From Loktanella sp. S4079 (GTDB lineage: Bacteria > Pseudomonadota > Alphaproteobacteria > Rhodobacterales > Rhodobacteraceae): 64,000 bases of DNA. Position numbers and translations under genes: made by a program. Positions 31,796-39,725 of this stretch are shown piece after piece. Within the stretch, counting starts at the first letter, position 1. The number at the start of each line of letters is the position of its first letter. Under the pieces are notes generated by a model that worked only from the letters and a program-made list of their open reading frames with translations, ran no database searches and was not told where the DNA came from. The stretch is from assembly GCF_000967725.1 (NCBI RefSeq), contig NZ_JXYE01000002.1:1054001-1118000 (forward strand). The letters run 5' to 3'.

Positions 31796-31981
31796 CTAAA
31801 AGCGGGCGCTTTCGAAATAGGCACGTGTGTGTGCGGTATCCTGAATTTTGTTGGATTGCGGATCGACTGGCTGCGCTGCTGCTTCTCCACCTGCGGCAGC
31901 AACTGCTGCTGCTGCCGGAGCAGCCACACCCAGTTTCAAAAAATCGCGACGGCTACTGCCATCATCTTTGATCTTTGCCAT
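31796..31981 (-). CDS. Small Tat-signal protein of the formate dehydrogenase operon
   Basis: A 61-residue product: SSRRDFLKLGVAAPAAAAVA is a twin-arginine signal, with a mature part of only about 25 residues ending in AYFESARF. The start has GGGAGG upstream. Proteins like this are regular members of Fdh3-type operons between the TorD chaperone and the alpha gene. A role in Tat escort or assembly is plausible but unproven; the mature stretch has no recognisable domain. Confidence 0.8.
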   Translation of the reverse strand: MAKIKDDGSSRRDFLKLGVAAPAAAAVAAAGGEAAAQPVDPQSNKIQDTAHTRAYFESARF

Positions 31982-32028
31982 TTGGCACCTCCCTATTTGT
32001 TGGGCGGAAAAACCGCCCGCTGTGCAGA

Positions 32029-32631
32029 CTAGGCTGCAACCATGCGAAATGCTTCGCTTTCGATGTCCATGAACGCACGCCCAACGGCGCCAACGGACGC
32101 ATAAAAAACAGAATTCTTAGCCCCTTGAAGATCATCAAAGAAATGCGCGGCCCAAGGTCCGATATGCCTATTGAAAAACATCTTTTGCTGATCAAGATCG
32201 GCAGCACCTGCGCCAAAGCGCCCAGCGATAAGACCCGCCATCATTTCCATAAGTGAAGCAATGTTGTCTTCGGGTTCATAAACATTTGCCGCCCGCGCAA
32301 TCCCGTGCGCGGCCATATCGTTACGCAACACGGCCAGCGGCTTTTCATGCAGAAAACCTGTCAAATAGTAGCTAGCAAAAGGCAGCAGTTCCCCGCGCCC
32401 AAGCCCGATGAAAAGGGCATTAAATTCGCGCGCAATGGTTTTGGGCTTCGACACAGCAGCGACCTGCGCCAATTGCGTGATCGCCCGGCCAAGCGTGGTT
32501 CCATCACCTGCAAGTGACGCTGTTTGCGTCAATAGCATCTGATCGGGCGCGCCCGAAAGTAATAGCCCCATGTAGTTGTAGAGGTCGGCACGCATCTGAT
32601 CTTCGGCAGGTATCGCGGCTGCATTTGTCAT
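32029..32631 (-). CDS. TorD/DmsD-family molecular chaperone
   Basis: A 200-residue all-helical protein beginning MTNAAAIPAEDQMRADLYNY. GRGELLPFASYYLTGFLHEKPL is the TorD-family P(Y/F)-SxY-like stretch, and EPEDNIASLMEMMAGLI the conserved E-x-D-xI region. It would bind the Tat signal of the alpha subunit while the pterin cofactor is inserted. Its ATG overlaps the DUF3306 stop (ATGA). Position within the operon supports the role. Confidence 0.88.
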   Translation of the reverse strand: MTNAAAIPAEDQMRADLYNYMGLLLSGAPDQMLLTQTASLAGDGTTLGRAITQLAQVAAVSKPKTIAREFNALFIGLGRGELLPFASYYLTGFLHEKPLAVLRNDMAAHGIARAANVYEPEDNIASLMEMMAGLIAGRFGAGAADLDQQKMFFNRHIGPWAAHFFDDLQGAKNSVFYASVGAVGRAFMDIESEAFRMVAA

Positions 32632-33149
32632 GTGACACTCTCCTGCGGAAATGAGAAACGCATATGGCGTCGCGGTTCTGGCGTTCGATCCGCCTCGATT
32701 TCAATCGGTTCAGGTGGCGCAGTCACCTGTAACGCCGCAATTTCTGGCGCGTGTTCGATTTCAGGCTCGGTCTGTTCGGGCTGATCCACCTGCGCCAGAC
32801 GCTCCAGATGCGCCATCATTCCCTTGCCCACCTGATAGGCGGTCTGAATATGTTCCACGACGCGTGTGCTGTCCGTGAAATCCTCACCGTAATCGACCAA
32901 ACCGTCAAGATTCGCCAAAACCGGGTTCGTCTTCCATAACTGTCGCAGCGCTTTGCGTCGCAAGTGATCAGGGACAGCTTTGGCCATGAAGCCTTTGACA
33001 TCGTCGCCCGACTTGATCGTGTCAGGGTCCGGAAGGTTCAAGGTTTCCAGAACCTCAGCATCCGTCATTTCTGGCGCGTCTTGCACCGGCTCTTGGGCAG
33101 CTTCGGCCGCGACTTGCGCCTTGCGACGTGACCAGAAATCTTGCTTCAT
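32628..33149 (-). CDS. DUF3306 domain protein
   Basis: A 173-residue protein starting MKQDFWSRRKAQVAAEA, charged at the N-terminus, with the conserved central block FMAKAVPDHLRRKALRQLW and KTNPVLANLDGLVDYGEDFT. DUF3306 is found almost only beside DUF3305 and formate dehydrogenase genes, so an assembly role is likely, but the mechanism is not known to me. No signal peptide. It overlaps its neighbours by four bases on both sides. Confidence 0.88.
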   Translation of the reverse strand: MKQDFWSRRKAQVAAEAAQEPVQDAPEMTDAEVLETLNLPDPDTIKSGDDVKGFMAKAVPDHLRRKALRQLWKTNPVLANLDGLVDYGEDFTDSTRVVEHIQTAYQVGKGMMAHLERLAQVDQPEQTEPEIEHAPEIAALQVTAPPEPIEIEADRTPEPRRHMRFSFPQESVT

Positions 33150-33709
33150 ACCCCTGCCCCCTTCCGGGTCGGGGCACGATAAACATCAGTCATTTGCATG
33201 ATCCGCGCATCACCTATGCCATCTTCTGCGCCATCAACATGCTTTTTGTCGCGGCGACGTTTGACAAAGACTTCTTCTTGATAAAACGCCTGCGCAAAAT
33301 CACGCACCCAGGCAACGACGCCCTCTGGCATCCGAACCTTTTCGACGACATCATCCCCGTTATCGGCGTAATCCTGACCCTCATAGGGGGACGCGGTTAC
33401 CAGTTTGATATCAAAGGGGTGTTCCGGATCAGAACGGTGACGCATCACGACATATAGCGCAGGATCACGGTCTGAAATCGCGGTCAGATATGCCTCGCTC
33501 TCTGCGCCATGTAGTTCGAGTGCGACGGTTTGGGCGTGGTATTCGGTAACTCCATCCTCTTCACGCAAAACCCGCCAGTCAGCAGGTCCTGCACCCGGGA
33601 TCACATCAACAACACGCCAAGCAAATTTTGCCCAGCGCGTCACCCCCGGTGCGCGGCGAATGACAACACCCATCGGCATTGTCTGATACTGATCTGGGTT
33701 GCGTATCAA
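33146..33709 (-). CDS. DUF3305 domain protein
   Basis: A 187-residue cytoplasmic protein. MPMGVVIRRAPGVTRWAKFA and WRVVDVIPGA near the N-terminus are characteristic of DUF3305, followed by LELHGAESEAYLTAISDRDP and LYVVMR. It is the first gene of the minus-strand formate dehydrogenase operon and is probably co-translated with DUF3306. Function unknown; the family always travels with this type of dehydrogenase. Confidence 0.88.
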   Translation of the reverse strand: MIRNPDQYQTMPMGVVIRRAPGVTRWAKFAWRVVDVIPGAGPADWRVLREEDGVTEYHAQTVALELHGAESEAYLTAISDRDPALYVVMRHRSDPEHPFDIKLVTASPYEGQDYADNGDDVVEKVRMPEGVVAWVRDFAQAFYQEEVFVKRRRDKKHVDGAEDGIGDARIMQMTDVYRAPTRKGAGV

Positions 33710-33734
33710 GGCTGCCTCTTTCAGAATCTATTTT

Positions 33735-33803
33735 CATGCTGCACCAAAACGCACCTCAAACAAAGCATTATTATCAACAGGTTACGCCGCAGCGCAGCAT
33801 GAA
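33735..33803. promoter_or_regulatory. Long-spaced inverted repeat in the FDH divergent promoter
   Basis: TTCATGCTGC (33735-33744) and GCAGCATGAA (33794-33803) are exact reverse complements, ten bases each, 49 bases apart. They lie between the divergent DUF3305 and ferredoxin genes, about six helical turns centre to centre, which would suit a looping regulator or two equal sites. Confidence 0.45.
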
Positions 33804-33824
33804 TTTGTTCGCAATTGGGGTTTG

Positions 33825-33841
33825 ATTGCACAACTTGCAAT
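33825..33841. promoter_or_regulatory. Candidate operator before the ferredoxin-Mrp operon
   Basis: ATTGCA-CAACT-TGCAAT is a perfect 6+5+6 palindrome 48 bases before the ferredoxin start codon. Its position fits a dimeric regulator site. It is unlike the FNR/FixK core TTGAT-N4-ATCAA. Confidence 0.45.
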
Positions 33842-33889
33842 GGTTAAGCTTCGGTGACTGCGGCGACGCAGAACCGGGAGAGATTACAC

Positions 33890-35854
33890 ATGAATAGCCA
33901 GCCCAATACAGGCAAGCGATTGATTTTATGCGATTGTTCTGGAACACAAGAGATCAACCCAGATGCGATCTCTGCCGCGACTGGCGTAACCTGTTCGACT
34001 GTTTATAGCGGGCTGTGCACGCATCAAATAGCTGACGCCGAAGGCCATATCGCCGATGGAAACACTGTGTTTGGATGTGCGCAGGAACATGATCTCTTTG
34101 CAGAAATTGCGCATGATGTTGGTGTGCCTGCGCATGAGGGTGTCGATCTGCGTGATCGAGCGGGCTGGACCACAGACCAAAATTCAACCTCGCCCAAAAT
34201 GGCCGCGCTTGTCGCAGAAGCCCTGTTGCCACGCACGCACCCCAAGCTCCGCGATATCGTATCCGAGGGAACCTGCCTGATTATCGGCAGTGGTGAAACC
34301 GCCACCAACGCCGCCGAACAACTCTGCGAAACACTCAGCGTGACACTATTATCGGATGATGCAGATCCGCCAATCAGTCGCAAATACAACGTCATACGTG
34401 GGAAACTACGCGTTGCGACTGGATCGCTTGGCCAGTTCAATCTTAGCTTTGATGCGCTGCAACAGGCTGATCCGAGCGGTCGTGGGGCTAACCTTTTTCT
34501 GCCGCCACAAGATGGGGCAACCTCTACATGCGACATCCTGCTGGATTTAACTGGCGGCACACCGCTGTTTTCGGCACATGAAAAGCGCGACGGCTATTTT
34601 CGCGCTGACCCGAAACACGCGCCGTCTGTCGCGAGCGCAGTATTCGACGCAGCACAATGCGTCGGAACTTTTGAAAAACCCCTCTATGTAAAGCTGGACC
34701 CAAATCTATGTGCACATTCACGTGCACAGCAAACCGCCTGCACGAATTGTTTAGACGTCTGCCCCACAGGCGCGATCACCCCAGCAGGAGATCACGTTGA
34801 AGTCGATCCCTTGATCTGCGCTGGCTGCGGTGCATGTTCAGCCCTATGTCCATCCGGTGCCATGACATATGACGCGCCACCTGTGGATGATGTTTTCCGT
34901 CGGCTTGAAACGCTCTCTCGGGCATTTCGAAGTGCTGGGGGCAGCAATCCATTGCTGCTGGTCCACGACAGCGATCATGGAACCGAGATGATCCAGCTTG
35001 CCGCCCGCGATGGCCGTGGGTTACCTGCCGATGTCATTCCGTTCGCAGTAGATGCGCTTGCCGCCTTTGGGCATGCCGAAATGCTGGCCGCGCTTGGCGC
35101 TGGATTTGCCGGTGTTCAAATTCTGCTTTCCCCGAAAGCTGACCGTGACACAATCACGCGCGAACAAGCTTTGGCCGAGGCGCTTTCATCGCGCGCCATT
35201 ACTCTGCTGGATACGAGCGATCCCGATCAGATGTCCGACACGCTGTTTACCGCCCCACGGACACAGTCACTCGCAGACCCTATTTTACCCATTGGTACCC
35301 GTCGCCAAGTAGCGCGCACCGCAGCTAAGGCGCTCAACACCGGGTCAATTATCCCGCTCGCTGAAGGCGCCCCTTACGGCAGTGTCACGGTCGATACCGA
35401 TAGCTGCACCTTGTGCCTATCTTGCGCATCACTTTGCCCTTCGGGCGCACTGGCGGACAATCCTGACAAACCGCAACTTCGCTTCCAAGAGGCAGCTTGC
35501 CTACAATGCAATCTTTGTACCACGGTCTGCCCAGAAAACGCGATATCGCTACTTCCGCAAATGAACCTGACAGACGCCGCATTAGATCAAACCGTGTTAA
35601 ACGAAGAGGAACCTTTTGCCTGTATCACCTGTGGAAGCCTATTTGGGGTTAAGTCTACAATCGAAATGATTACGGAAAAGCTCGCGGGGAAACACGCAAT
35701 GTTCGGCAATCCAGACGCCGCCAAGATGATCCAGATGTGCGACAATTGTCGCGTTCAAGCACAGTATCACGCGACCGATAGCCCGTTCGCTGGCGCACCG
35801 CGCCCCGCAGTCAGAACGACCGATGATTACCTGTCCAAACGGCGCGATAACTAG
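33890..35854 (+). CDS. Multi-cluster 4Fe-4S ferredoxin-like protein (formate dehydrogenase accessory)
   Basis: A 654-residue cytoplasmic protein. The N-terminal 260 residues carry scattered cysteines and a GSGETATNAAEQL nucleotide-binding-like loop. Two ferredoxin pairs follow: CTNCLDVCPTGAI with CAGCGACSALCPSGAM (residues 284-325) and CTLCLSCASLCPSGAL with CLQCNLCTTVCPENAI (about residues 505-560). CITCGSLFGV and MCDNC lie near the C-terminus. It probably moves electrons during FDH maturation or turnover. The ATG at 33890 has GGGAGA upstream; an earlier in-frame start adds 12 unsupported residues. First gene of the divergent operon. Confidence 0.88.
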   Translation: MNSQPNTGKRLILCDCSGTQEINPDAISAATGVTCSTVYSGLCTHQIADAEGHIADGNTVFGCAQEHDLFAEIAHDVGVPAHEGVDLRDRAGWTTDQNSTSPKMAALVAEALLPRTHPKLRDIVSEGTCLIIGSGETATNAAEQLCETLSVTLLSDDADPPISRKYNVIRGKLRVATGSLGQFNLSFDALQQADPSGRGANLFLPPQDGATSTCDILLDLTGGTPLFSAHEKRDGYFRADPKHAPSVASAVFDAAQCVGTFEKPLYVKLDPNLCAHSRAQQTACTNCLDVCPTGAITPAGDHVEVDPLICAGCGACSALCPSGAMTYDAPPVDDVFRRLETLSRAFRSAGGSNPLLLVHDSDHGTEMIQLAARDGRGLPADVIPFAVDALAAFGHAEMLAALGAGFAGVQILLSPKADRDTITREQALAEALSSRAITLLDTSDPDQMSDTLFTAPRTQSLADPILPIGTRRQVARTAAKALNTGSIIPLAEGAPYGSVTVDTDSCTLCLSCASLCPSGALADNPDKPQLRFQEAACLQCNLCTTVCPENAISLLPQMNLTDAALDQTVLNEEEPFACITCGSLFGVKSTIEMITEKLAGKHAMFGNPDAAKMIQMCDNCRVQAQYHATDSPFAGAPRPAVRTTDDYLSKRRDN

Positions 35855-35971
35855 GGCAATGCGATTTGGCCAAATCGGGCCACAGTAACCAATGTGAAAT
35901 AGACCAATAATGAACATACAAACTTTGAACTCCCTGAAACCATTGACCATTCGAATGGGTAGGTCGCGCTA

Positions 35972-37033
35972 GTGGCGGTCTCAAGAGATGCGGTCGTCAC
36001 CGCCCTAAAGTCTATCTTGGACCCCATCACTGGCGATGACATTGTTTCAGCTGGATATGTCCGCGCCCTCGCTGTCGAAGACGGTAACGTGCGGTTTGTG
36101 TTTGAGGTTGCCCCCTCATTAACCCAGCAATTGGAACCCGTTCGGCAACAGGCAGAAACGACACTACGTTCCATTGCAGGGGTTGAAAACGTATCCATAG
36201 TTATGACGGCCCACTCCAGTCAGCCACCCAACCTAAAACCGCAACAAAGGGCCGAACCAAAGGGGCCACAGCCGGTTCCGGGCATCGATCGCATTCTGGC
36301 CGTCGCCTCTGGCAAAGGGGGCGTTGGGAAATCCACCGTTTCAGCCAACCTCGCCTGCGCGCTTGCCGCGCAAGGACGGCGTGTGGGATTGCTTGATGCC
36401 GACGTCTATGGGCCGTCGCAGCCAAGGATGCTTGGCGTGTCAGGGCGGCCGGCATCCCCAGATGGGAAAACCATTCTGCCAATGCGTAACCACGGCGTAA
36501 CTATGATGTCGATTGGGTTGATGCAAAACGACGATCAGGCTGTGGTCTGGCGCGGCCCCATGCTGATGGGTGCGCTTCAGCAAATGATGACCCAAGTGCA
36601 ATGGGGCGCGTTGGATGTTCTGATCGTTGACCTTCCGCCAGGCACTGGAGATGTGCAAATGACGCTCGCGCAGAAATTCGCACTCACAGGGGCGATTGTT
36701 GTGTCGACGCCGCAGGATGTTGCACTGCTCGACGCTCGCAAGGGGATAGACATGTTTCAACAATTGAAAACCCCAATTGTGGGCATGATTGAAAACATGA
36801 GCACACATATCTGTTCGAACTGCGGCCACGAGGAACACACTTTTGGACACGGCGGTGTCAAGGCAGAGGCCGAGAAACTTGGAGTTCCGCTATTGGCTGA
36901 ACTGCCACTGGATTTGCAAATCCGGCTCGCTGCCGACAGTGGCGCACCAGTTGTCGTGTCAAACCCAGATGGGCCACAGGCACAGGCATTTCATACTGTT
37001 GCACGTGCTCTCGTTCAGGGCGGGCATGCTTGA
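35972..37033 (+). CDS. mrp: Mrp/NBP35-family Fe-S cluster carrier ATPase
   Basis: A 353-residue protein. An N-terminal MIP18/DUF59 domain (residues 1 to about 80, VTALKSILDPITGDDIVSAG) precedes the P-loop ATPase with VASGKGGVGKSTVSANLA and VLIVDLPPGTGD. A bridging-cluster motif CSNCGHEEHTFGHGG is present. It would deliver [4Fe-4S] clusters to target proteins, here most simply the dehydrogenase subunits and the large ferredoxin. GTG start at 35972 with GGGTAGGT upstream. Its stop and the next ATG share one base (TGATG). Confidence 0.93.
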   Translation: MAVSRDAVVTALKSILDPITGDDIVSAGYVRALAVEDGNVRFVFEVAPSLTQQLEPVRQQAETTLRSIAGVENVSIVMTAHSSQPPNLKPQQRAEPKGPQPVPGIDRILAVASGKGGVGKSTVSANLACALAAQGRRVGLLDADVYGPSQPRMLGVSGRPASPDGKTILPMRNHGVTMMSIGLMQNDDQAVVWRGPMLMGALQQMMTQVQWGALDVLIVDLPPGTGDVQMTLAQKFALTGAIVVSTPQDVALLDARKGIDMFQQLKTPIVGMIENMSTHICSNCGHEEHTFGHGGVKAEAEKLGVPLLAELPLDLQIRLAADSGAPVVVSNPDGPQAQAFHTVARALVQGGHA

Positions 37034-37698
37034 TGACTCCAAACTTCCCTCCTCTCTTTCAGGGTATGGTAACGGACAAAGCCCCCAATGATGTCGCAAT
37101 TGCCTGTGCACAAAATGGCTGTGACGCAGGATTGGTGGTCTACAATCTGTCCAGCAATGAACTCCGCGCAAGCGTTGTTTTCGCCCCAGAGGTTCCGCTT
37201 GCCGAGGCCATGATAATGTTGCCGATTTGCGGGATTGGTCTGCAAAACGCGCTCGGCGCGCTCACCCCGCCCGAGACCGCAGTACAGCTCAAATGGGATG
37301 GAACGATACTCATCAACGGGGCAGCTTGTGGGCGCCTCAGCGTCTATACTGACATCGTGCTTATTAAACACTCACCCAAATGGCTAACTGTCAACCTCTG
37401 CTTAACACTGTCTGACGATTCCACCGAGCCTGGATACTTGCCCGGCTCCACTTCGCTGGCCGCCGAAGGCGCAGGTGACATTCATCCAGCGGCGTTACTG
37501 GAAAGCTGGATCAAACATACCCTTGTTTGGATTAACCGGTGGGCGGATGATGGCAACAAACCAATTCATGCAGAATTCTCGGCGCTTTGGCATAAGGATG
37601 AACAACACGTCGGGCTCGACCCCAAACTTGGATTAATATTTAAAGTCAATGACATGATGGTGCTCAAGCCACTTACCAGCCTGTTGGAACCCAAATGA
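37033..37698 (+). CDS. Biotin/lipoate ligase-like protein (DUF4444 type)
   Basis: A 221-residue protein. EVPLAEAMIMLPICGIGLQNAL and AVQLKWDGTILINGAACGRL match the core of the lipoate/biotin ligase fold used in DUF4444 proteins, and the C-terminal part (EFSALWHKDEQ, LDPKLGLIFK) matches the small DUF4444 domain. The lysine expected in the ligase acyl-adenylate loop and the RRGSGGG-like motif are not seen, so it may bind rather than transfer an acyl group. It sits between mrp and the DUF6505 gene with overlaps on both sides, so the three are surely co-expressed. Function unknown. Confidence 0.75.
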   Translation: MTPNFPPLFQGMVTDKAPNDVAIACAQNGCDAGLVVYNLSSNELRASVVFAPEVPLAEAMIMLPICGIGLQNALGALTPPETAVQLKWDGTILINGAACGRLSVYTDIVLIKHSPKWLTVNLCLTLSDDSTEPGYLPGSTSLAAEGAGDIHPAALLESWIKHTLVWINRWADDGNKPIHAEFSALWHKDEQHVGLDPKLGLIFKVNDMMVLKPLTSLLEPK

Positions 37699-38195
37699 AT
37701 AACCTCCTCCTTGCACGCGCGATTCATTTTGACGAAAGCGATCAGATGATTTTTCACACGCCTGCCCGGACAGGCGAATGGTGTGTATCAGGCGGATTTG
37801 AATTTTCGAACTGGACAGAGGCAGACCTGACGGGAAAAGCAAAGCAAGCATTTAGCAATGGCTGGCTTGGTCTTGAGACATTTGGACGGGTAACAGTGGT
37901 CGCCGTCAGCGTCATTGAGCAACACGAATTAGCCGTCCTAGAACATGCGCTCGCCGCACATTTCGTTAGCCATTATGGTGCACCAAGCGTCGAGGCAGCT
38001 ACCCCTGTCGCCCGTGAACAACTTATACAGATGGCCGATCTATGTGCCGGACAAGAGCAAAACACGCTTTTGATGGTCAGCAGGACACTGAACGAAACGG
38101 GCGTGCTGGAACAATACCGTGTCACCCCGCCGCAATCAGCAGGGCTAGATCAACTTGCGGTGCACAGCGTGCCGGACGAAACAGATCAAATTTAG
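37695..38195 (+). CDS. DUF6505-like protein of unknown function
   Basis: A 166-residue soluble protein: LLLARAIHFDESDQMIFHTP, then GEWCVSGGFEFSNW and LTGKAKQAFSNGWLGLETFG. From memory these match DUF6505, a small family next to formate dehydrogenase accessory genes. It overlaps the previous gene by four bases (ATGA). Its last codons and stop form the left half of a perfect palindrome. No catalytic motif or membrane segment is visible. Confidence 0.7.
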   Translation: MNNLLLARAIHFDESDQMIFHTPARTGEWCVSGGFEFSNWTEADLTGKAKQAFSNGWLGLETFGRVTVVAVSVIEQHELAVLEHALAAHFVSHYGAPSVEAATPVAREQLIQMADLCAGQEQNTLLMVSRTLNETGVLEQYRVTPPQSAGLDQLAVHSVPDETDQI

Positions 38196-38207
38196 CTAAA
38201 TTTGATC
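38184..38207. terminator. Perfect 24-base palindrome between convergent operons (candidate bidirectional terminator)
   Basis: GATCAAATTTAG (38184-38195) is followed directly by its exact reverse complement (38196-38207). The left half contains the DUF6505 stop codon TAG (38193-38195). As RNA it would fold with a small loop and an A/U-rich stem. It is five bases from the tupA stop, so it could end transcripts from both sides, though there is no T-run. Confidence 0.55.
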
Positions 38208-38211
38208 GCTG

Positions 38212-39012
38212 CTAGCTCCCCTGATCGGCATTAAACGTAAATAAGGCTTCACCGTTGATGCTATAGTCATTGATCAGGCGCGCCGCCCGAGGCGATGTGA
38301 GCCAGTCTTCAAGGTCCGATGCAAGGGCGCTTTTGACATGCGGATGCCTGTCAACATTTACCGGAATATAGGCGTACTGGTTAAAGAGCACCGGATCCCC
38401 AGAAAATAGCAACGCCAACGCGCCCTGGTTGCCAAAACTCAACCAACTCGCGCGGTCTGAAAGGATATAGGCATTCATCCCTGACGCCGTATTCAGCGCA
38501 GCCCCCATTCCAGCCCCAACAGGACGATACCAATCGCCCCCGCGAGAGACCTCAGCCGCGTCCCAAAGTGCGAGCTCTTTTTTGTGGGTCCCGCTATCGT
38601 CGCCACGGCTGACAAATGGCGCGGACACATCAGCAATCAAGCGTAAGGCATCTGCCGCAGTCGCTGCATCCGCTACCAGAGCAGGGTCACCCTGCGGACC
38701 AACAATCACAAAGTCATTATACATGATTTCGCGGCGATGAGTACCATAGCCCCCCGCGACAAAGGCATCCTCTGCCGGGCGTGAATGCACCAAAATCGCA
38801 TCGACGTCCCCGGCTTCGCCGAGGCGGATCGCTTGGCCGGTCCCCACGACCAAGAGCTGCACTTCAATCCCCGTGTCCTCTTGGATTGCGGGCAACAGGA
38901 CATCAGACAGTCCCGAATTATGAAACGACGTGGTCACAGCCAGCTTTAGCTGCTCGGCAGAGGCTATTCCGCCCCAAACAGTAAATATACATACAATCAA
39001 TGCACGGATCAT
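38212..39012 (-). CDS. tupA: Tungstate ABC transporter substrate-binding protein
   Basis: A 266-residue periplasmic protein with a signal peptide (MIRALIVCIFTVWGGIASA). The mature start LKLAVTTSFHNSGLSDVLLP has the TTS...SGL anion-binding segment typical of TupA rather than ModA, followed by GTGQAIRLGEAGDVDAILVH and IMYNDFVIVGP. It would capture tungstate, and possibly molybdate. Next to a formate dehydrogenase this suggests metal supply for its bis-pterin cofactor. The ATG overlaps the tupC stop (ATGA). Confidence 0.9.
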   Translation of the reverse strand: MIRALIVCIFTVWGGIASAEQLKLAVTTSFHNSGLSDVLLPAIQEDTGIEVQLLVVGTGQAIRLGEAGDVDAILVHSRPAEDAFVAGGYGTHRREIMYNDFVIVGPQGDPALVADAATAADALRLIADVSAPFVSRGDDSGTHKKELALWDAAEVSRGGDWYRPVGAGMGAALNTASGMNAYILSDRASWLSFGNQGALALLFSGDPVLFNQYAYIPVNVDRHPHVKSALASDLEDWLTSPRAARLINDYSINGEALFTFNADQGS

Positions 39013-39725
39013 TCGACAATATCTCCCTGAAGTAGCGCCGCCGCTTGCGGCGTCTTTGGCCCTGCAAAGAATGCGTCAGCAGGACCGCTTTCGATGATAC
39101 GCCCATGCATCAAGAACACAACATCTGTCGCGAGCCGCCGCGCCTGCCCAATGTCATGGGTCGCCATGACAAGGCGTGTCCCTTCCTCTCGTGCTGCCTG
39201 CAAGATCGCCTCGATTTCACGGGTTGCGCGACCATCAAGACTGGCACAGGGTTCATCCAGAAACACGATCTCTGGCTCTGTTATCAATGCGCGTGCGAGG
39301 GCCAGTTTTTGTTTTTCCCCGCCCGAAAGACGGGGTGCAGCCTGATCCAGCGCGTAATCAAGTCCGACACGCGCGGACCATTGCTCTGCCTTTTTCATCG
39401 CATCTTGGCGTGACATACCGCGCAAACACAGCGGATAGAGCAGGTTATCGCGGACGGAACGACGCAGCATAATTGGCGTCTGAAACACAAAGGCCTGCCG
39501 TAAATGCGCCTCTTTGAGAGGTACTTGCCAGCTTGCCTGCCCCTTAGCGAGCCTTTCAAGCCCATGAAGCGCGCGCAGCAAGGTGGTTTTGCCCGCCCCA
39601 TTTGGGCCAAGTACGATGGTGCAACCTGTTTGCGAAAAATTCATATCAATCGGTCCAAGCAGCGTCTTGCCACGCCGTTTGACCGAAGCGTTCGTAACCT
39701 CCAAAGGCAGGATGGTATTTACCAT
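39009..39725 (-). CDS. tupC: Tungstate ABC transporter ATP-binding protein
   Basis: A 238-residue ATPase. Walker A is LGPNGAGKTT, the signature is LSGGEKQKLALARAL, and Walker B is IVFLDEPCASLD; the H-loop reads ATHDIGQARR. There is no extra C-terminal regulatory (TOBE) domain, in keeping with TupC and unlike ModC. It starts inside the last seven bases of the permease gene. Confidence 0.9.
   Translation of the reverse strand: MVNTILPLEVTNASVKRRGKTLLGPIDMNFSQTGCTIVLGPNGAGKTTLLRALHGLERLAKGQASWQVPLKEAHLRQAFVFQTPIMLRRSVRDNLLYPLCLRGMSRQDAMKKAEQWSARVGLDYALDQAAPRLSGGEKQKLALARALITEPEIVFLDEPCASLDGRATREIEAILQAAREEGTRLVMATHDIGQARRLATDVVFLMHGRIIESGPADAFFAGPKTPQAAALLQGDIVE

Noticed and set aside
33821..33841. 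FNR/FixK box in the FDH promoter
   Set aside because: TTGAT is present at one side but the partner half ATCAA is missing; the symmetric element is ATTGCA-N5-TGCAAT instead.
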